Below, one piece after another: positions 30,597 through 41,571 of a stretch of DNA of 64,000 bases. The stretch's first letter is position 1; each line of letters opens with the position of its first letter. The stretch lies in the NCBI GenBank assembly GCA_039090855.1, contig CM077011.1:39575501-39639500 (forward strand). The letters run 5' to 3'. Source of the stretch: Macrothele yani. Its lineage: Eukaryota > Arthropoda > Arachnida > Araneae > Macrothelidae. The notes beneath the pieces were generated by a model. That model saw nothing but the letters and a program-made list of their open reading frames with translations, was not told where the DNA came from and ran no database searches. The translations under genes were made by a program, and so were the position numbers.

Positions 30597-31818
30597 TATA
30601 CACTATCTACCAACAAGTAATTGGACACCTATGATAGCAAAGGAAAACGAAGTTTATTCACCATCAATAGTTGGTGGAGCCTCCACGAGCGGCGATTACA
30701 GCTGCAACCCTCTAGGGCATGCTCTCAACCAGGCGTTGTACGACGACTAGTGGTATTTTCTTCCACTCGGCTTGGAGAAGGCAGGTCAGTACATTCACCG
30801 ATTTCGAACGGTGGGGGCACCCCTTAAGTCGACGCTCCAACTCGTTCCAGAGGTGCTCGATAGGGTTAAGGTCCGGGCTCTGCGCAGGCCAGTCCATTCG
30901 ATTAACCCCATTGTAACCATACCAAGCCATGGTGGACCTCGCAACATGACAGGTGGCATTGCCATCCTGAAAGTAACATGTCCACCCTGTAAAACTGCCA
31001 CAAAGTAGGAAGCGCATGGTCATCCAAAATGGTGCAGTAGGTCTCGGCGTTGAGTCTACCAGGAATTGCGACCAAGGGTCCCGTACCATACCAGGAGAAA
31101 CACCCCCATAGCATAATTCCACCGCCGCCGAACTTCACAGTTAGCACAATACATTCCGGCAGGAGGCGTTTTCCAGGCAGACGCCAAACCCAGACCCTTC
31201 CACCCGAACAGTAGAGGGTGAACCTTGATTCGTCGCTCCAGAGAACCTGTTTCCTCTGTTCAACGGTCCACTGTCGACGTTCTTTGCATCACGTTAGCCG
31301 AGCAGCGCTATTGGACTTGGTGATCAATGCTTGTGGGCGGCAGCACGTCCATGATAACCGAGCAGATGTTCTTCCTTACGGATGGTATTCATCAAAAGAA
31401 CACTCCCGGATGCCTGTTGAAACTCCTCGCGGATGTGGCCTATCGATTTGGTGCGGTTCTTCCGAATTTCTCTGTCCAGCACCCGTTGGTCTCTAACTCC
31501 CAGTTTTGTGGGTCTGCCGATTCGGGGCACATTCCGACAGTCACCTCATCTTCCACTTGCCAATCACGTAGGCCAATGTCGATTTTGGGTACTTCAACTC
31601 GCTGGATATGTCACGTATGGATCTGCCATTTCTGTGATACCCGACGATTACACCTTTCTCGAAATCAGAGAGCTCCGAACTGCGTGGCATCTTGCATGCG
31701 ACTGGTTGCGTTGTTGTTTCCCACATGATATTTAACGGCGGCGGACGTGACGTGTATCAGGACGGCAGATATCGTCGATTGCAGGGGTGTCCAATTACTT
31801 GTTGGTAGATAGTGTATA
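30597..31818 (-). mobile_element. Tc1-like element, family C, nested in the LINE
   Basis: The 33-bp TIRs are perfect complements. They start TATACACTATCTACCAACAA at both ends and continue to GGACACC. The insertion is at a TA inside the reverse-transcriptase frame. The length is about 1.22 kb. Confidence 0.95.
30712..31690 (-). pseudogene. Tc1-like transposase pseudogene (family C)
   Basis: It starts MPRSSELSDFEKGVIVGYHR (31690), a helix-turn-helix region, and continues with RPTKLGVRDQRVLDREIRKN. Further on, [18 protein letters not shown] (near 31130) precedes the second catalytic region, which reads FQDGNATCH where the family has QQDNAxxH. The end is WPAQSPDLNPIEHLWNELER (near 30860) and VVVQRLVESMP. 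Frame changes lie near 31530 and 31100. The near-perfect TIRs suggest recent mobility despite the broken gene. Confidence 0.9.
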
Positions 31819-32206
31819 TATTAAACAATAATGGTTCAAGGATTGAGCCTTGTGAGACCCCTGCTTCTATGTTATGCAATTGAGAACATGTTCTTTTATA
31901 GCACACAAGAAATTTTCGATTTTTCAAATATGATTTAAGGATATGTATAATCCATGGTTGGAATTTGAATTTTAATTGTTTATAGATTAATGAGGTATGG
32001 CACATCTTGTCGAAATCTTTTGATACATCTAGAAAAACTGCTGCTTTGTCCTTTAAATTGTTAAAGCCTTTTTTGTATATGCTCAAATATTCCGATAGCT
32101 TGGTGAATGCATGTGTGTGCTCGTCTGAACCTACATTGAATATTTTAAGAACAAAAGGTGAACTAGGAATTTTTGTTTTTTCAAAAACAACATTATTTCT
32201 TACCAC

Positions 32207-33559
32207 TTAACTAACGCTGTGGCAGAGCTTGATTTTTTTTTGCTAGTGTCTTTATCCTGGGAGTTGTTGAGGAAAGAATAAAATTAAAAATAGTCGTCCA
32301 CATATAGTCTATTTTTGCTCTAGTGTTTCATTTGAAGAAAACTTGAAAATGCCACGTTTACAATTTGCACAAAATGGCAGAAGAGTTTTTGAAATAAGCT
32401 CTTCAAGTATCAGAACTACGTTTGCGATAAGGAAAAAACTCTACCTTGATCAACTTGTCGTTCACCATTTCAATAAACTATTCATGAGCTCCTTTCGGGA
32501 CCTTAGCATCCAGTAGTTCTTCATCTACGAAACAAAACGTAGAGCTCATCTACGTTTTGTTACTTCATCTACGGAAGAATTGCCCCATCTGTGGTAGGAA
32601 GACGCGGGTCTAAATTTCACCCCCAGCAAAAAGGCTTTACGCTACATGATTCCTTACCAAAGGAAAGAGTTCGTTAGAAACGTCTGAGAAATAACTTAAA
32701 ATTTCTCCTTTTAAAACCAAGAAATACTCTTTGATTTGAGACGCAAAAATTCCATGCTTGCTGATGGCGTTTCTGCTGTCTTGAGCAGCCAGTATCGGAC
32801 ACACATATAACTTCCTTTTCGTAACCCTTCGATTTCTATAATTTCAACTAAACTAGTAAGCCAATTTTCTTCTATGAATCAATGACACATTTACGATGCC
32901 CTTTGCAGTGAAACTGTCAATTCAGTCAACGCGCTCATCGAATCAGCTGAAAAAGCAAGTATATTCATATTGTCGTCTTTGCGAAAATAGTTCTTTAGAA
33001 TTGATTTTTCCTCTTTCTCAATAAAATTCTGACAGTTCTTTGTGCAGATAATGCACGCGTTTCAACACTTTTTTACTGAAAAACCACCTAACCTTATTAT
33101 GAAACCGTAGTGTTGTTGTCTAAGCATTCGTTTCAAAGCAGAGTTTGTTGAAAATCTTCGAGTTTACAGCACATGATCTGATAACGTTTACTGCAAGTTG
33201 AATTTGCTGCCGCTAAGAAACATACGTACACGTAGCTTTGAAAACAAGAGTTTTTTTCATTTTGTATTTACGTTCCAGTTACTTAGCAATATTTAATTAC
33301 AGTTAATAAACGTGCGGTATGTTAATATTCGCAGAGATAGATGGGTAACACGTCCGAAATCTTTTCGGGACCCATAGTTTGGTAACCACTGTCCGAGAAG
33401 GTATACAGGCTTCTCCCTACGGAAGAGGCTGTTCTATTACCTCAATGGTTTTTGTGCCACAAAAATAGACCAACCAGATATCCATTATCCAAAATTCTTA
33501 ATTGTTCACATCTGAAATGGCATATTTTTTCTGTATCCTGACAAAATATTTTCATTAGC
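32207..33559. other. Unassigned region
   Basis: AT-rich, with a short palindromic phrase around CTACGTTTTG near 32525-32560. No gene or named repeat was seen. Confidence 0.4.
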
Positions 33560-33960
33560 GCTGATAAAAACACATTCTCGTTGAGAGGAGAACCTAGCAA
33601 TATCAGCACCATTCTACAAGAGTCTCACATTAAGCCTCCAGGTGGCAGCAGCTTTAGAAGAGAAAATGCGAAATTTTGTCCCATGTATAATAGGAGACAC
33701 CCCTCAAAGGGTCTTGCCTTTCTATACTATTCGTCGTCGTTAAGATGCGCGTATATATGTTCTCGCCACTATGAGCCTGAAAATTCTTTCGACGCAGTAT
33801 TGCGTTCTCGCGGCTTTTGAACAGGTTTTGGATGAACGTATTATTGCGTCGTAGCTGCTTTGCGGACAGAAATCTCAGAACGTATATATACGTGCTTGCC
33901 ACCTGGAGGGTTAAACAGCAACAGCTTAAGTTCCACCGAAAGAAGCGAACTCTCTACATT
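33560..33960. repeat. Segment bounded by inverted CCTCCAGGTGGCA motifs
   Basis: CCTCCAGGTGGCAGC occurs on the plus strand at about 33637, and CCCTCCAGGTGGCA on the minus strand at about 33900-33913. The two face each other about 270 bp apart. They could be the termini of a small inverted-repeat element, or a convergent pair of CTCF-like sites. The enclosed open frames have no recognisable domain. Confidence 0.45.
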
Positions 33961-34775
33961 TGCAGTTTTACAAAAGATCTAGGATTTGGACAAGGGTTTA
34001 ACATAAAACTTTCGAACTTCTTAAGAGTTCCTATGCAGCTACGTGCTGCTTAATACTGTAGTAACAACCATATACGATTTCTTGTTTTTCTGCGTTGATA
34101 ATATAATTCGCGTCTGCATTAACCGTATAATAATATGTAATTATTTAGCACAGAAAACGTTTATACTCGTTTCCAAGTTTTACGCTTGCTCAGCTAATAT
34201 TAACCCTTTAAGTAGCGATGTATCTGAACCAAATGGTGCCCAAAATTTCTGCTTCCCTTAAATAGAAATTTTTGCATAGAGGCTCGGTCTTACGAAAGCT
34301 AAGGCCAAAAAAATCCGTTTTTCTCTTCTCATCTCAACAGTGTCGACCGACAATCTCTCAACAGTGATAAGTAGTCCCTTCTAGCATCTTATTATCTATT
34401 TCGTGACATAAGTCATGACGAGGAAGGGCTAGACTCCTCTGACACGGACATTATGCCATCGGATATTCAAACATCGCTCTCCTTCCTTAGGTTTCTTCAC
34501 TATTGTTATTCGCCAGTTAGCAGATAATCTGTTAGAAATGAGTTGTGTCAATCATCTCCCTAAATAACCACTTTGAATAACAAAATGAAGAGGGAAAGCA
34601 ACGCTTTTTTGGGCAGGTTCTTTCGTTCTAGCCTTGTTCATGCATGTAGATCTTGTGAATATATTCGTTTGAACTGATTTTAACTCATTCTTCCAACCCC
34701 GAGATAATTCGTTCCTGTCGGTTACCGGGCTGGCATCCCGCCTCCCCAAATATAACTTTGTGAATACAACCGATG
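33961..34775. other. Unassigned region
   Basis: AT-rich, with no supported feature. Confidence 0.4.
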
Positions 34776-34957
34776 CTGGCTTATGACCATGCGTCCGAGA
34801 TGGGTCCCAGTTGGAATGCCGGTGAGGCATGGATGCTATGTTTGTCTTGCGACTCTGGCTCTCTCCCTTCCCTGGAGTCAGTGGTCCTGAATTAGAGACT
34901 GGCTTCTGCTTATGACCCATTGAGTTACTCACGGTAGTCGTTATAACTCCAATAAAA
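34776..34957 (+). repeat. SINE1 copy, 5' end lost
   Basis: From CTGGCTTATGACCATGCGTC through GCCGGTGAGGCATGGATG to ACTCACGGTAGTCGTTATAA and an A-run. The A-box part is missing or replaced. Confidence 0.85.
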
Positions 34958-34984
34958 AAAAGAACAGGACAGATTGACGGCAAG

Positions 34985-36030
34985 ATAGAATAATATGTAT
35001 AACGAAGTAAATTTCTCCGTCATTTTTGTCCACGCCGGGGCTCGAACCCGGATCCCTCATTCCGGAATAAGTCGCTTTACCAATTGAGCTACGCGGACGC
35101 TCGTTGTCGCTGCTATCTGCCTTTATGTCGTGTGCATCCTGCTGGGCAGGCACGTCACATCTCCCCCCCGAAAGAGGGCCGGGGGAATGGCCCACGGGTC
35201 ATTATAACGAAGTAAATTTCTCCGTCGTTTCTGGTCTACGCCGGGAATCGAACCCGAGTTCGCTTATTCCGGAACAAGTCGCTCTACCAACTGAGCTACG
35301 CAGACGTTCATTCTGACTTCTATCTGCCTTTATGTCGTGTGCGTCTTGCTGGCAGGTAAGTCACATCTCCCCTCCCCCCCCAAAGAGGGCCGGGGGCATG
35401 GCCCACTGGTCAGCCGTGACCATGAATCGTCGTAGGGAGCCATCCGCTGAAGCACGTGCACCTGAGAACTCCCAGCCAATCTGGTGTGTGGAATGCAACG
35501 TCACACACATTTATTTTTTGAAGCGCTGGAGAAGAGATTCTCTGATTTTTTTCTATCTCGCGGTGTGGAAATAACATCACACCATTGCGAGATTTTGAAC
35601 GGTCGGGTCATCCGGATAGTTCGGGCGCAATTATAACGAAGTAAATTTCCCCGTCATTTCTGGTCTACGCCGGGAATTGAACCCGAGTTCGGTTATTGCG
35701 GAACAAGTCGCTCTACCAACTGAGCTACGCAGACATTCTATTTTTTTTTTTTTTTTTTTTTGATTAGAGGTTTAACGACCACCGTGAGAAACTCAATATG
35801 CTATAAGCAGTCGCCCGTCCCTAATTTAGGGCCACTGGTTCCAGGAAAGGGAGAGAGCCAGTGCCGTAAGACAAACACAATATCCATGCCTCACCGGGAT
35901 TCGAACCCGGACCCCGTTCGGACGAATGATTAGAGGCCATCGCTTAGACCACTGCGCTACCGGGGCGGCACGCAGACGTTCATTCTGACTTCTATCTGCC
36001 TTTATGTCGTGTGCATCTTGCTGGCAGGTA
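34985..36030 (-). repeat. SINE4: tandem units with a tRNA-like module, three copies
   Basis: Units start with ATAACGAAGTAAATTTC at about 34998, 35206 and 35633. On the minus strand each holds GCGTAGCTCAGTTGGTAGAG (A-box region) and a B box such as GGGTTCGATTCCCGG. The flanks GTCTGCG and CGTAGAC can pair as an acceptor stem. The downstream phrase TATCTGCCTTTATGTCGTGT repeats. Unit 2 to unit 3 carries about 220 extra bases. A SINE1 splits the third unit. A short fragment recurs at 43727-43782. Confidence 0.85.
35741..35969 (-). repeat. SINE1 copy inserted in SINE4
   Basis: A full-length reverse copy with a long T-run. ACGCAGAC plus an ATTC/GTTC variant flanks both sides (35728-35739 and 35970-35981). 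Confidence 0.93.
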
Positions 36031-36345
36031 CGTCACATATGTGGCAAAGACTTCAGTTGTTCTAGAATCTTGGGCAAATATAACATTTTCATGAGATCGC
36101 CTATACTACCAATAATGCGTTAAATTTGTATCTCTTTCTTGCTATTTCTCAGCAGTGTTTCCTATGATGGTGAATTTGCATGCAGGTAAGTTTCCAATGA
36201 TGTGTGACAATAGTTCCGTGTCTCACAAAGAATGCAAGGTGTTACTCTCTCATGCTTGGCTCATGCCTAAGCAGCAAAGCCATGCTCCCTACCAATGTAA
36301 CTTCAGTTGTTTTTTTCTTTTGATCTCCTTAGTGATGTTTATTAA

Positions 36346-36553
36346 CAATTTTTTTTTTGGTTGGAGGTTTAACGATTACCGTGAGCAACTCATTGCGCTA
36401 TAAGCAGTCGTCCGTCGCTAAGTTAGGACCACTAGTTCCAGCCAACGCCGTAGGGCAAACACAATATTCATGCCTTACCGGGATTCGAACCCGGACCCAG
36501 CTCGGACGAATGATCAGAAGCCAGCGGTCAGACCTTTGCGCCACATGGACCCA
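36346..36553 (-). repeat. SINE1 copy, diverged
   Basis: GGAGGTTTAACGATTACCGTGAG... at the tail side and CCTTACCGGGATTCGAACCC at the B box. The head is decayed (GCGCCACATGGACCC), and about 15 bases are missing in the body. Confidence 0.88.
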
Positions 36554-36575
36554 TGACTCATGTCCCTGCAAAGTA

Positions 36576-37511
36576 CAATCGTGGCCAAAAGTCCTGCACC
36601 TGTAGACCGAAAGTCAAATTTTTGATGTTTGAAATCAACTTATACGGCGTAATGGTAAAGTCAGCAATACATACTATATGTCGTTTTAAAGGAAATTCTA
36701 TGCTGAGTTCAAATGTTTTACAGATAGAATAGAAGGGAAGTTACAAGCAAAAGTACAGCGTCTAGTCATAAAAAGCAAAAAATAGTGGAATTTGTGAAAT
36801 TAGTGTACAATGCATTTAACGTAAAATTACTGTATAGTACATTACTGACACTTGCAAGACACTTGAAATAATTGAACAACAAGCAAAAATACGCTTTAAT
36901 ATTTAATTGGATAACCACGGTTACTTAGTAAGAAAGTGTGCATTCTTGGCATGGAACTAATGAGCTTCTCTATTTCTCCATTGGTCAACTAGAGAAGCTC
37001 ATTTGTCAAGTTGTCCGTTGGTCAACTAGAGAAGCTCATTTGTCAAGTTGTCCGTTGGTCAACTAGAGAAGCTCATTTGTCAAGTTGTCCGTTGGTCAAC
37101 TAGAGAAGCTCATTAGTTCCATGCCAAGAAGATGCACTTTGTTACTAAGAAACCGTGATTATCCAATTAAATATTAAAACGTATTTTGCTTGTTGGTCAG
37201 TTATTTCAAGTGTCCTGCAAGAGTCAATAACGTGTTGTACAGTAATTTTACGTTAAATGCATTGTACACTGATTTCCCAAATTCCACTATTTGTTGCTTT
37301 TTATGACTAGACGCTGTACTTTTGCTTGTAACTTTACTTCTGTTACTGGTAATAACATTCTGTAAACATATTTGAATTCAGCATAAAATTTCATTTAAAA
37401 TGATGAATAATATGTTTTCCTGACTTTACCATTACGCTGTATAAGTTGACTTCAAACATCAAAAATTTGTTGACTATCAGTCTACTGGTACAGGACATTT
37501 GGCCACGATTG
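36576..37511. mobile_element. Foldback element, ~400-bp inverted arms, TA target
   Basis: The left arm starts CAATCGTGGCCAAAAGTCCT and the right arm ends with its complement. TA lies at 36574-36575 and 37512-37513. The arms stay complementary for about 400 bp with modest divergence (for example the ACGCTGTACTTTTGCTTGTAA region on both sides). GTGGCCAAAAGTC resembles Tc1-type termini. No transposase is present. Confidence 0.88.
36981..37128 (+). repeat. 37-bp tandem repeat at the centre of the foldback
   Basis: Units start at 36981, 37018, 37055 and 37092. Each begins TTGGTCAACTAGAGAAGCTC and ends TTGTCAAGTTGTCCG; the last is partial. They form the loop between the two long arms. Confidence 0.95.
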
Positions 37512-37942
37512 TAAGGTAGATTTACTGCTACCCTTCTTTAGCCACCAAAGTTTGATTTTTCGCCGAAAGCCACAGTTTAAGTTCCGGTTCCGACATTGAG
37601 GCTTTTCTTGTATTCTGTTTCTTTAACCTCGCTAGAGCCAGCAAGAATAATTTTGCCGAGGTGAGTTGCTTAGGCTTGGATTCTCCTGTAAATCTTTTAA
37701 CCTAAATTTAAATGTGCAACAGAGCCGCATTTCTTTCATATGTTTTGTGGAACATCCGTCATAAATGAGCTATTTTCTTATCCGAATGGTACACATTTTA
37801 TTAACTTTTTATCCCTTCATTTTGTCATGTTTTCTAGCGGTACTTAACCCATTCCTTTTGCAAGTCTCGTAGTAATTATTTCATCAATATGAGATCATTT
37901 TACTCTACTTTTAATATTTATTGATTACATTTTGGAAATTAA
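37512..37942. other. Unassigned region
   Basis: No supported feature. Confidence 0.4.
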
Positions 37943-38372
37943 TCGCCGCGCTGGTGGCGCAGTGCGATAGCTTTTTGACCATTCGTCTGTTATACGTCTG
38001 GGTTTGAATCCCGGTGAGGCATGGATGTTGTGTTTGTCTTACGGCACTAGCTCTGTCCCTTCCCTGGAACCAATGGACCTAAATTAGGGACAGGGCGACT
38101 TTTTTTTTTTTTTATTGGAATTTTAACGACCACCGTGAGCAACTCAATGGGCTATAAGCAGTCGCCCGTCCCTAATTTAGGGTCACTGGTTCCAGGGAAG
38201 GGAGAGAGCCAGTACAGTAAGACAAACACAACATCCATGCCTGACCGGGATTCGAACCCGGACCCCTTACGGACGAATGATTAGAGGCCAGCGCCTTAGA
38301 CCACTGCGCCACCGACGGGCGACTTCTTACAGCCCCATTGAGTTGCTCACGGTGGTCGTTAAACCTTCAATC
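37943..38372 (+). repeat. SINE1 copy split by another SINE1
   Basis: The forward copy starts with GGTGGCGCAGTGCGATAGC and runs to GGGACAGGGCGACTT. It resumes after 38318 with GGGCGACTTCTTACAGCC and ends GGTGGTCGTTAAACC. A reverse SINE1 is inserted at the duplicated GGGCGACTT. Confidence 0.93.
38102..38317 (-). repeat. SINE1 copy nested in SINE1
   Basis: A reverse copy with a T-run, GACCACCGTGAGCAACTCAA and GGGATTCGAACCCGG. It is flanked by GGGCGACTT on both sides. Confidence 0.93.
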
Positions 38373-39339
38373 AAAAGAGAAAAAAAATAATCAAATTGTT
38401 TCTTTATATCTATTCAACTAATTATCATTCTGTCGTTCTCTTATACTGCTTTGCGAACTAATTTCTTAGGATAAAACTGTTTCGGAAATTAATTAAATTG
38501 CTTTCACTGTGACATTTCCTTTATTATTCTGACACTTATTTTTTTTAGTTATCACTAAGGCATTGTTTTAAGAAGCTTTAAAAATCGATTAACTTCAAAA
38601 CAATACTGCCTTAAGAATGAATTTGTTAGAAATAAATTGCTTTTCAAACTGATTTATTAGAATAAAATCGGCCTGTGAATTAAATAATTAGAAAATACTA
38701 CGTTGTTTCTTCGCTGGACATTTCTGACGCGAGTCCCATATTTGGGGAAAATGCGCCGTAGCACATTCAATGTATATGCAGAGATTGACTCAGTCCATGC
38801 GACGGCAAGTTTCAATGAACTGGGAAACCAGTTGACACCTTGCAGTTTAAAACTTCTTTCAGAAATAATTTGCTGGAACGACACTTCTTGAAAGTAAATT
38901 GTTTAAATGAAACTACGGTGTGATTTTATTTGTTAGAATAAAACCATTTAAGAATTAATTTTTTTTCGTAGAAAACTTCTAGGAGAATTAAAATATTAGA
39001 CAAAAAATCTTTGAGAATAATTTTTTTTTCAAATAAAGGTCTTTGAGAATTTAACGATTAGAATACAGATATATATTCTGAGAATTCAGTTTTCAGAAAA
39101 AAACTATTTTGAAAATTAATGTTGGCTTTTTATGAGGTTTTTTTTCATCATCACTCTATCATTCTTTGTTTTTTCGCTCAACATTTCTGATACAAATTAA
39201 TTTAAGGTTTTTGTGATAGGTTTTCATCATCACTCTTATAATATTCTTTTTCTTTTCCGTTGAACATTTCTGACTTTCAATAATCACAAAACTCACCTGA
39301 TCGAGGAACATTTAAAAACTAAAGACGTTTAACAAATGG
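38373..39339. other. AT-rich region with a degenerate repeated phrase
   Basis: Phrases like TTAGAATAAAA and GAGAATTAA recur every 30-70 bp between about 38465 and 39110, suggesting an old decayed satellite. No gene was recognised. Confidence 0.45.
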
Positions 39340-39480
39340 CAATGGTAGAAAGACCCCCAGACTCAAATCCTATCGAACATGTATGTAAAGTCGTGCAAGC
39401 ATATTTCGAGCTAGAAAACTCCTCTTCGGTTACTCGATGATGTGTTAAAGCAAGCTTTGGTAAGAGAAACGGATTGTTGA
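39340..39480 (+). pseudogene. Tc1 transposase C-terminal scrap
   Basis: The bases at 39350-39420 translate as PPDSNPIEHVCKVVQAYFEL, matching the last catalytic region of Tc1 transposases (SPDLNPIEHLW). No ends are visible. Confidence 0.6.
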
Positions 39481-40339
39481 CTCATACCTTTTTTGACAAG
39501 AGCATGATTTACCACTGAAAAGTATAAGTTTAGCCTTTCGATGTGATCATGCTATGAGTGTTTTTGGAGCACTTACAGCAAATTCATAAGGTACCCTGGT
39601 AATTTATTTTGATGCAACCACTATAAATATTTATTGTAACGATCCCATTGTTGTCTCTTTACTCGTTGGGATGTTATACTGCAATGTACGGTAAAACTCT
39701 TTAACCTTTCTGGTTCAATTTCTGTGACGTTTGTTTTCGTCGTACACTGAAACACCAAATTTTCTTTGTGGTATCTTTATTTTGTTGAGTAGTGTATATT
39801 TGACTAAATTCAACTCCTCACCCCGTTGCGAAAATCTCTTGTCCGCACTGCTCAAATGAATTGGATCAGTAATCTGAATTGATTGTATGGAAATTGTTGC
39901 TTGCACGGTTAAAACATTTGTAGTAGGCTGCACCAAAAATGGCACTACTAAGCTAACGGGCGGCCGAACGTAATAATTTCAGAGGGAGTCAAACTTCTTC
40001 TTGAACTAAAACAATGCAAAAAGAAAAGGAAAGATGACTAAGTAGAGTATATTACTCGTACATGTCCTTCAGGGTATGGGAGGGGGGGGGCAAGGGGGCT
40101 TGCCCCCGCCCAGTGTTTAATTTTTTGTTAAAATGAGACTTACATTAGAAAAAATGCTTTAATTTAATAAAAATGCATCAAATTACATTAGAAAATAATG
40201 TTTTAATTTGTTCTTCTATTTTTTATTAACTTTCATTTTGTCCTGATAAATTTGAAAAACTTCCATTTTTTATCGCCCTCCCCCGAGAAACGTTTCTATA
40301 TACGTCCCTAAATTATCATCAATTTTTTCAACCAACTGC
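39481..40339. other. Unassigned region with a GC-rich hairpin
   Basis: At 40080-40116 GGGGGCAAGGGGGCTTGCCC followed by CC can fold into a hairpin in otherwise AT-rich DNA. Nothing else is supported. Confidence 0.45.
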
Positions 40340-40562
40340 TGGATGGTTACCTGAAGTGCCTTCCAATCTTGAACTTGCCGCTCAAGCATCCCGGATTTCG
40401 TCCACCCATCTCCCCCGTGGTCTTCTTCTGGATCTTTTCCTGCCCCTTGGTATCCAATCTAAAATTTCAGTTGTTCAACAGTGGTCAGTTCTTCTACAAT
40501 ATGTCATTTTAGGGTCTCGCAGCAAGATCTCACATACATTCGTCCAAGCTCCTTTATCTTCT
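40340..40562 (-). pseudogene. RTE LINE 3' fragment
   Basis: It matches 21880-22100 closely (GTCCACCCATCTCCC, CTTGGTATCCAATCTAAAAT), which encodes the C-terminal RPRRRPHGRWVDEI region of the RTE at 21856-24707. It is a short truncated copy. Confidence 0.8.
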
Positions 40563-40878
40563 ATGTGACAAAACTCGAAGCAAGACCTGTGTACAACAAG
40601 CAGCAGTATACTTACTGCTTAATGTGAGTTCGAATTATTTTTTGTTGGGTTATTTATATGCCAGATCTATTGGGCTTTCTGATCTCGAGTAAGACACATT
40701 CGGACTTGGAAAACAAAAAGAAAATAATACACAAAGAGAGAGAAAAAACTCTCCTTGATTGTTACTTTTAAGTAATTTAAAGGATCCCTGAATGATCCTT
40801 TTTAAAGAGAAAAACACAACGCCGAGTTAACTGTTTACTTTATTTGTGCAAAATCAATGCATTTTTTGTACGTGAAGC

Positions 40879-41571
40879 TTTTTTTTAATTTGAGGTTTCA
40901 CGACCACCATGAGCAACACAATGAGCTGAAAGCAGCCTCCCGTCCCTAATTTAGGGTCACTGGTTTCGGGGAAGGGAGAGAGCCAGTGCCGTAAGGCAAA
41001 CACAACATCCATGCCTCACCGGGGTTTGAACCCGGATCCCTTCCGGACGAATGATCAGAAGCCATCGCTTCGACCACTGCGCCAACGAGGCGGCTCATCG
41101 TTCATCATCAGTAAGGTCACTTGTTCCAGGGAAGGGCGAGAGCTAGTGCGTAAGACAAACACAACATGCATGCCTTACCGGGATTCGAACCCGGACTCCT
41201 TTCGGACGAATGATCAGAAGCCATCGCATAGACCACTGCACCACCGGGGCGGCTCATCGTTCATCATCAGTAGGACCACTGGTTCCAGGGACGGAAGAGA
41301 GCCCGTGCCGTAAGACAAACACAACATCCATGCCTTACCGGGATTCGAATCCGGACTCCTTTCGGACGAATGATCAGAAGCTATCGCTTAGACCACTGCG
41401 CCACCGGAGCGGTTTATCTTCCGTCATTAGTAACGCCACAGGTTCCAGGGGAGGGAGAGAGCATTGCAGTTAGACAAACACAGCATCCATGCCTTACCGG
41501 GATTCGAACCGGGACCCCTTTCGGACGAATGATCAGAAGCCATCGCTTAGACCAATGCGCTACCGGGGCGG
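40879..41571 (-). repeat. Head-to-tail array of four SINE1 units
   Basis: The first unit (40879-41095) is full length with its T-run and tail. The next three (about 41096-41254, 41255-41412, 41413-41571) are each about 158 bp. They lack the 3' tail and begin at the same internal point (CACTGGTTCCAGGGA-like). Each junction carries a short phrase such as GCTCATCGTTCATCATCAGT. Each unit keeps GGGATTCGAACCCGG or a close variant. Confidence 0.93.

Larger units (their letters stand above)
29300..32206 (-). pseudogene. Jockey-like LINE reverse transcriptase, split by a Tc1 element
   Basis: The N-terminal side of the reverse transcriptase (31820-32206) reads AAVFLDVSKDFDKM and GVSQGSILEPLLFNIY. After the Tc1 insertion it continues at 30320-30590 with LVALYADYMALLCTS, in which the catalytic YADD has become YADY. 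It then continues with NLKINSGKTQ and, at 29895-30293, with WAKQISNAIQKADYV and LPIITYGAAVWGY, the C-terminal region of Jockey/CR1-type LINEs. The endonuclease is missing, so the element is 5'-truncated. A further lysine-rich frame at 29308-29649 lies toward the 3' end and is unassigned. Confidence 0.82.

Noticed and set aside
35225..35305. Possible tRNA genes on the minus strand
   Set aside because: Acceptor, D and T arms look good, but three copies lie in a tandem repeat with shared flanks and the anticodon stem is weak or palindromic.
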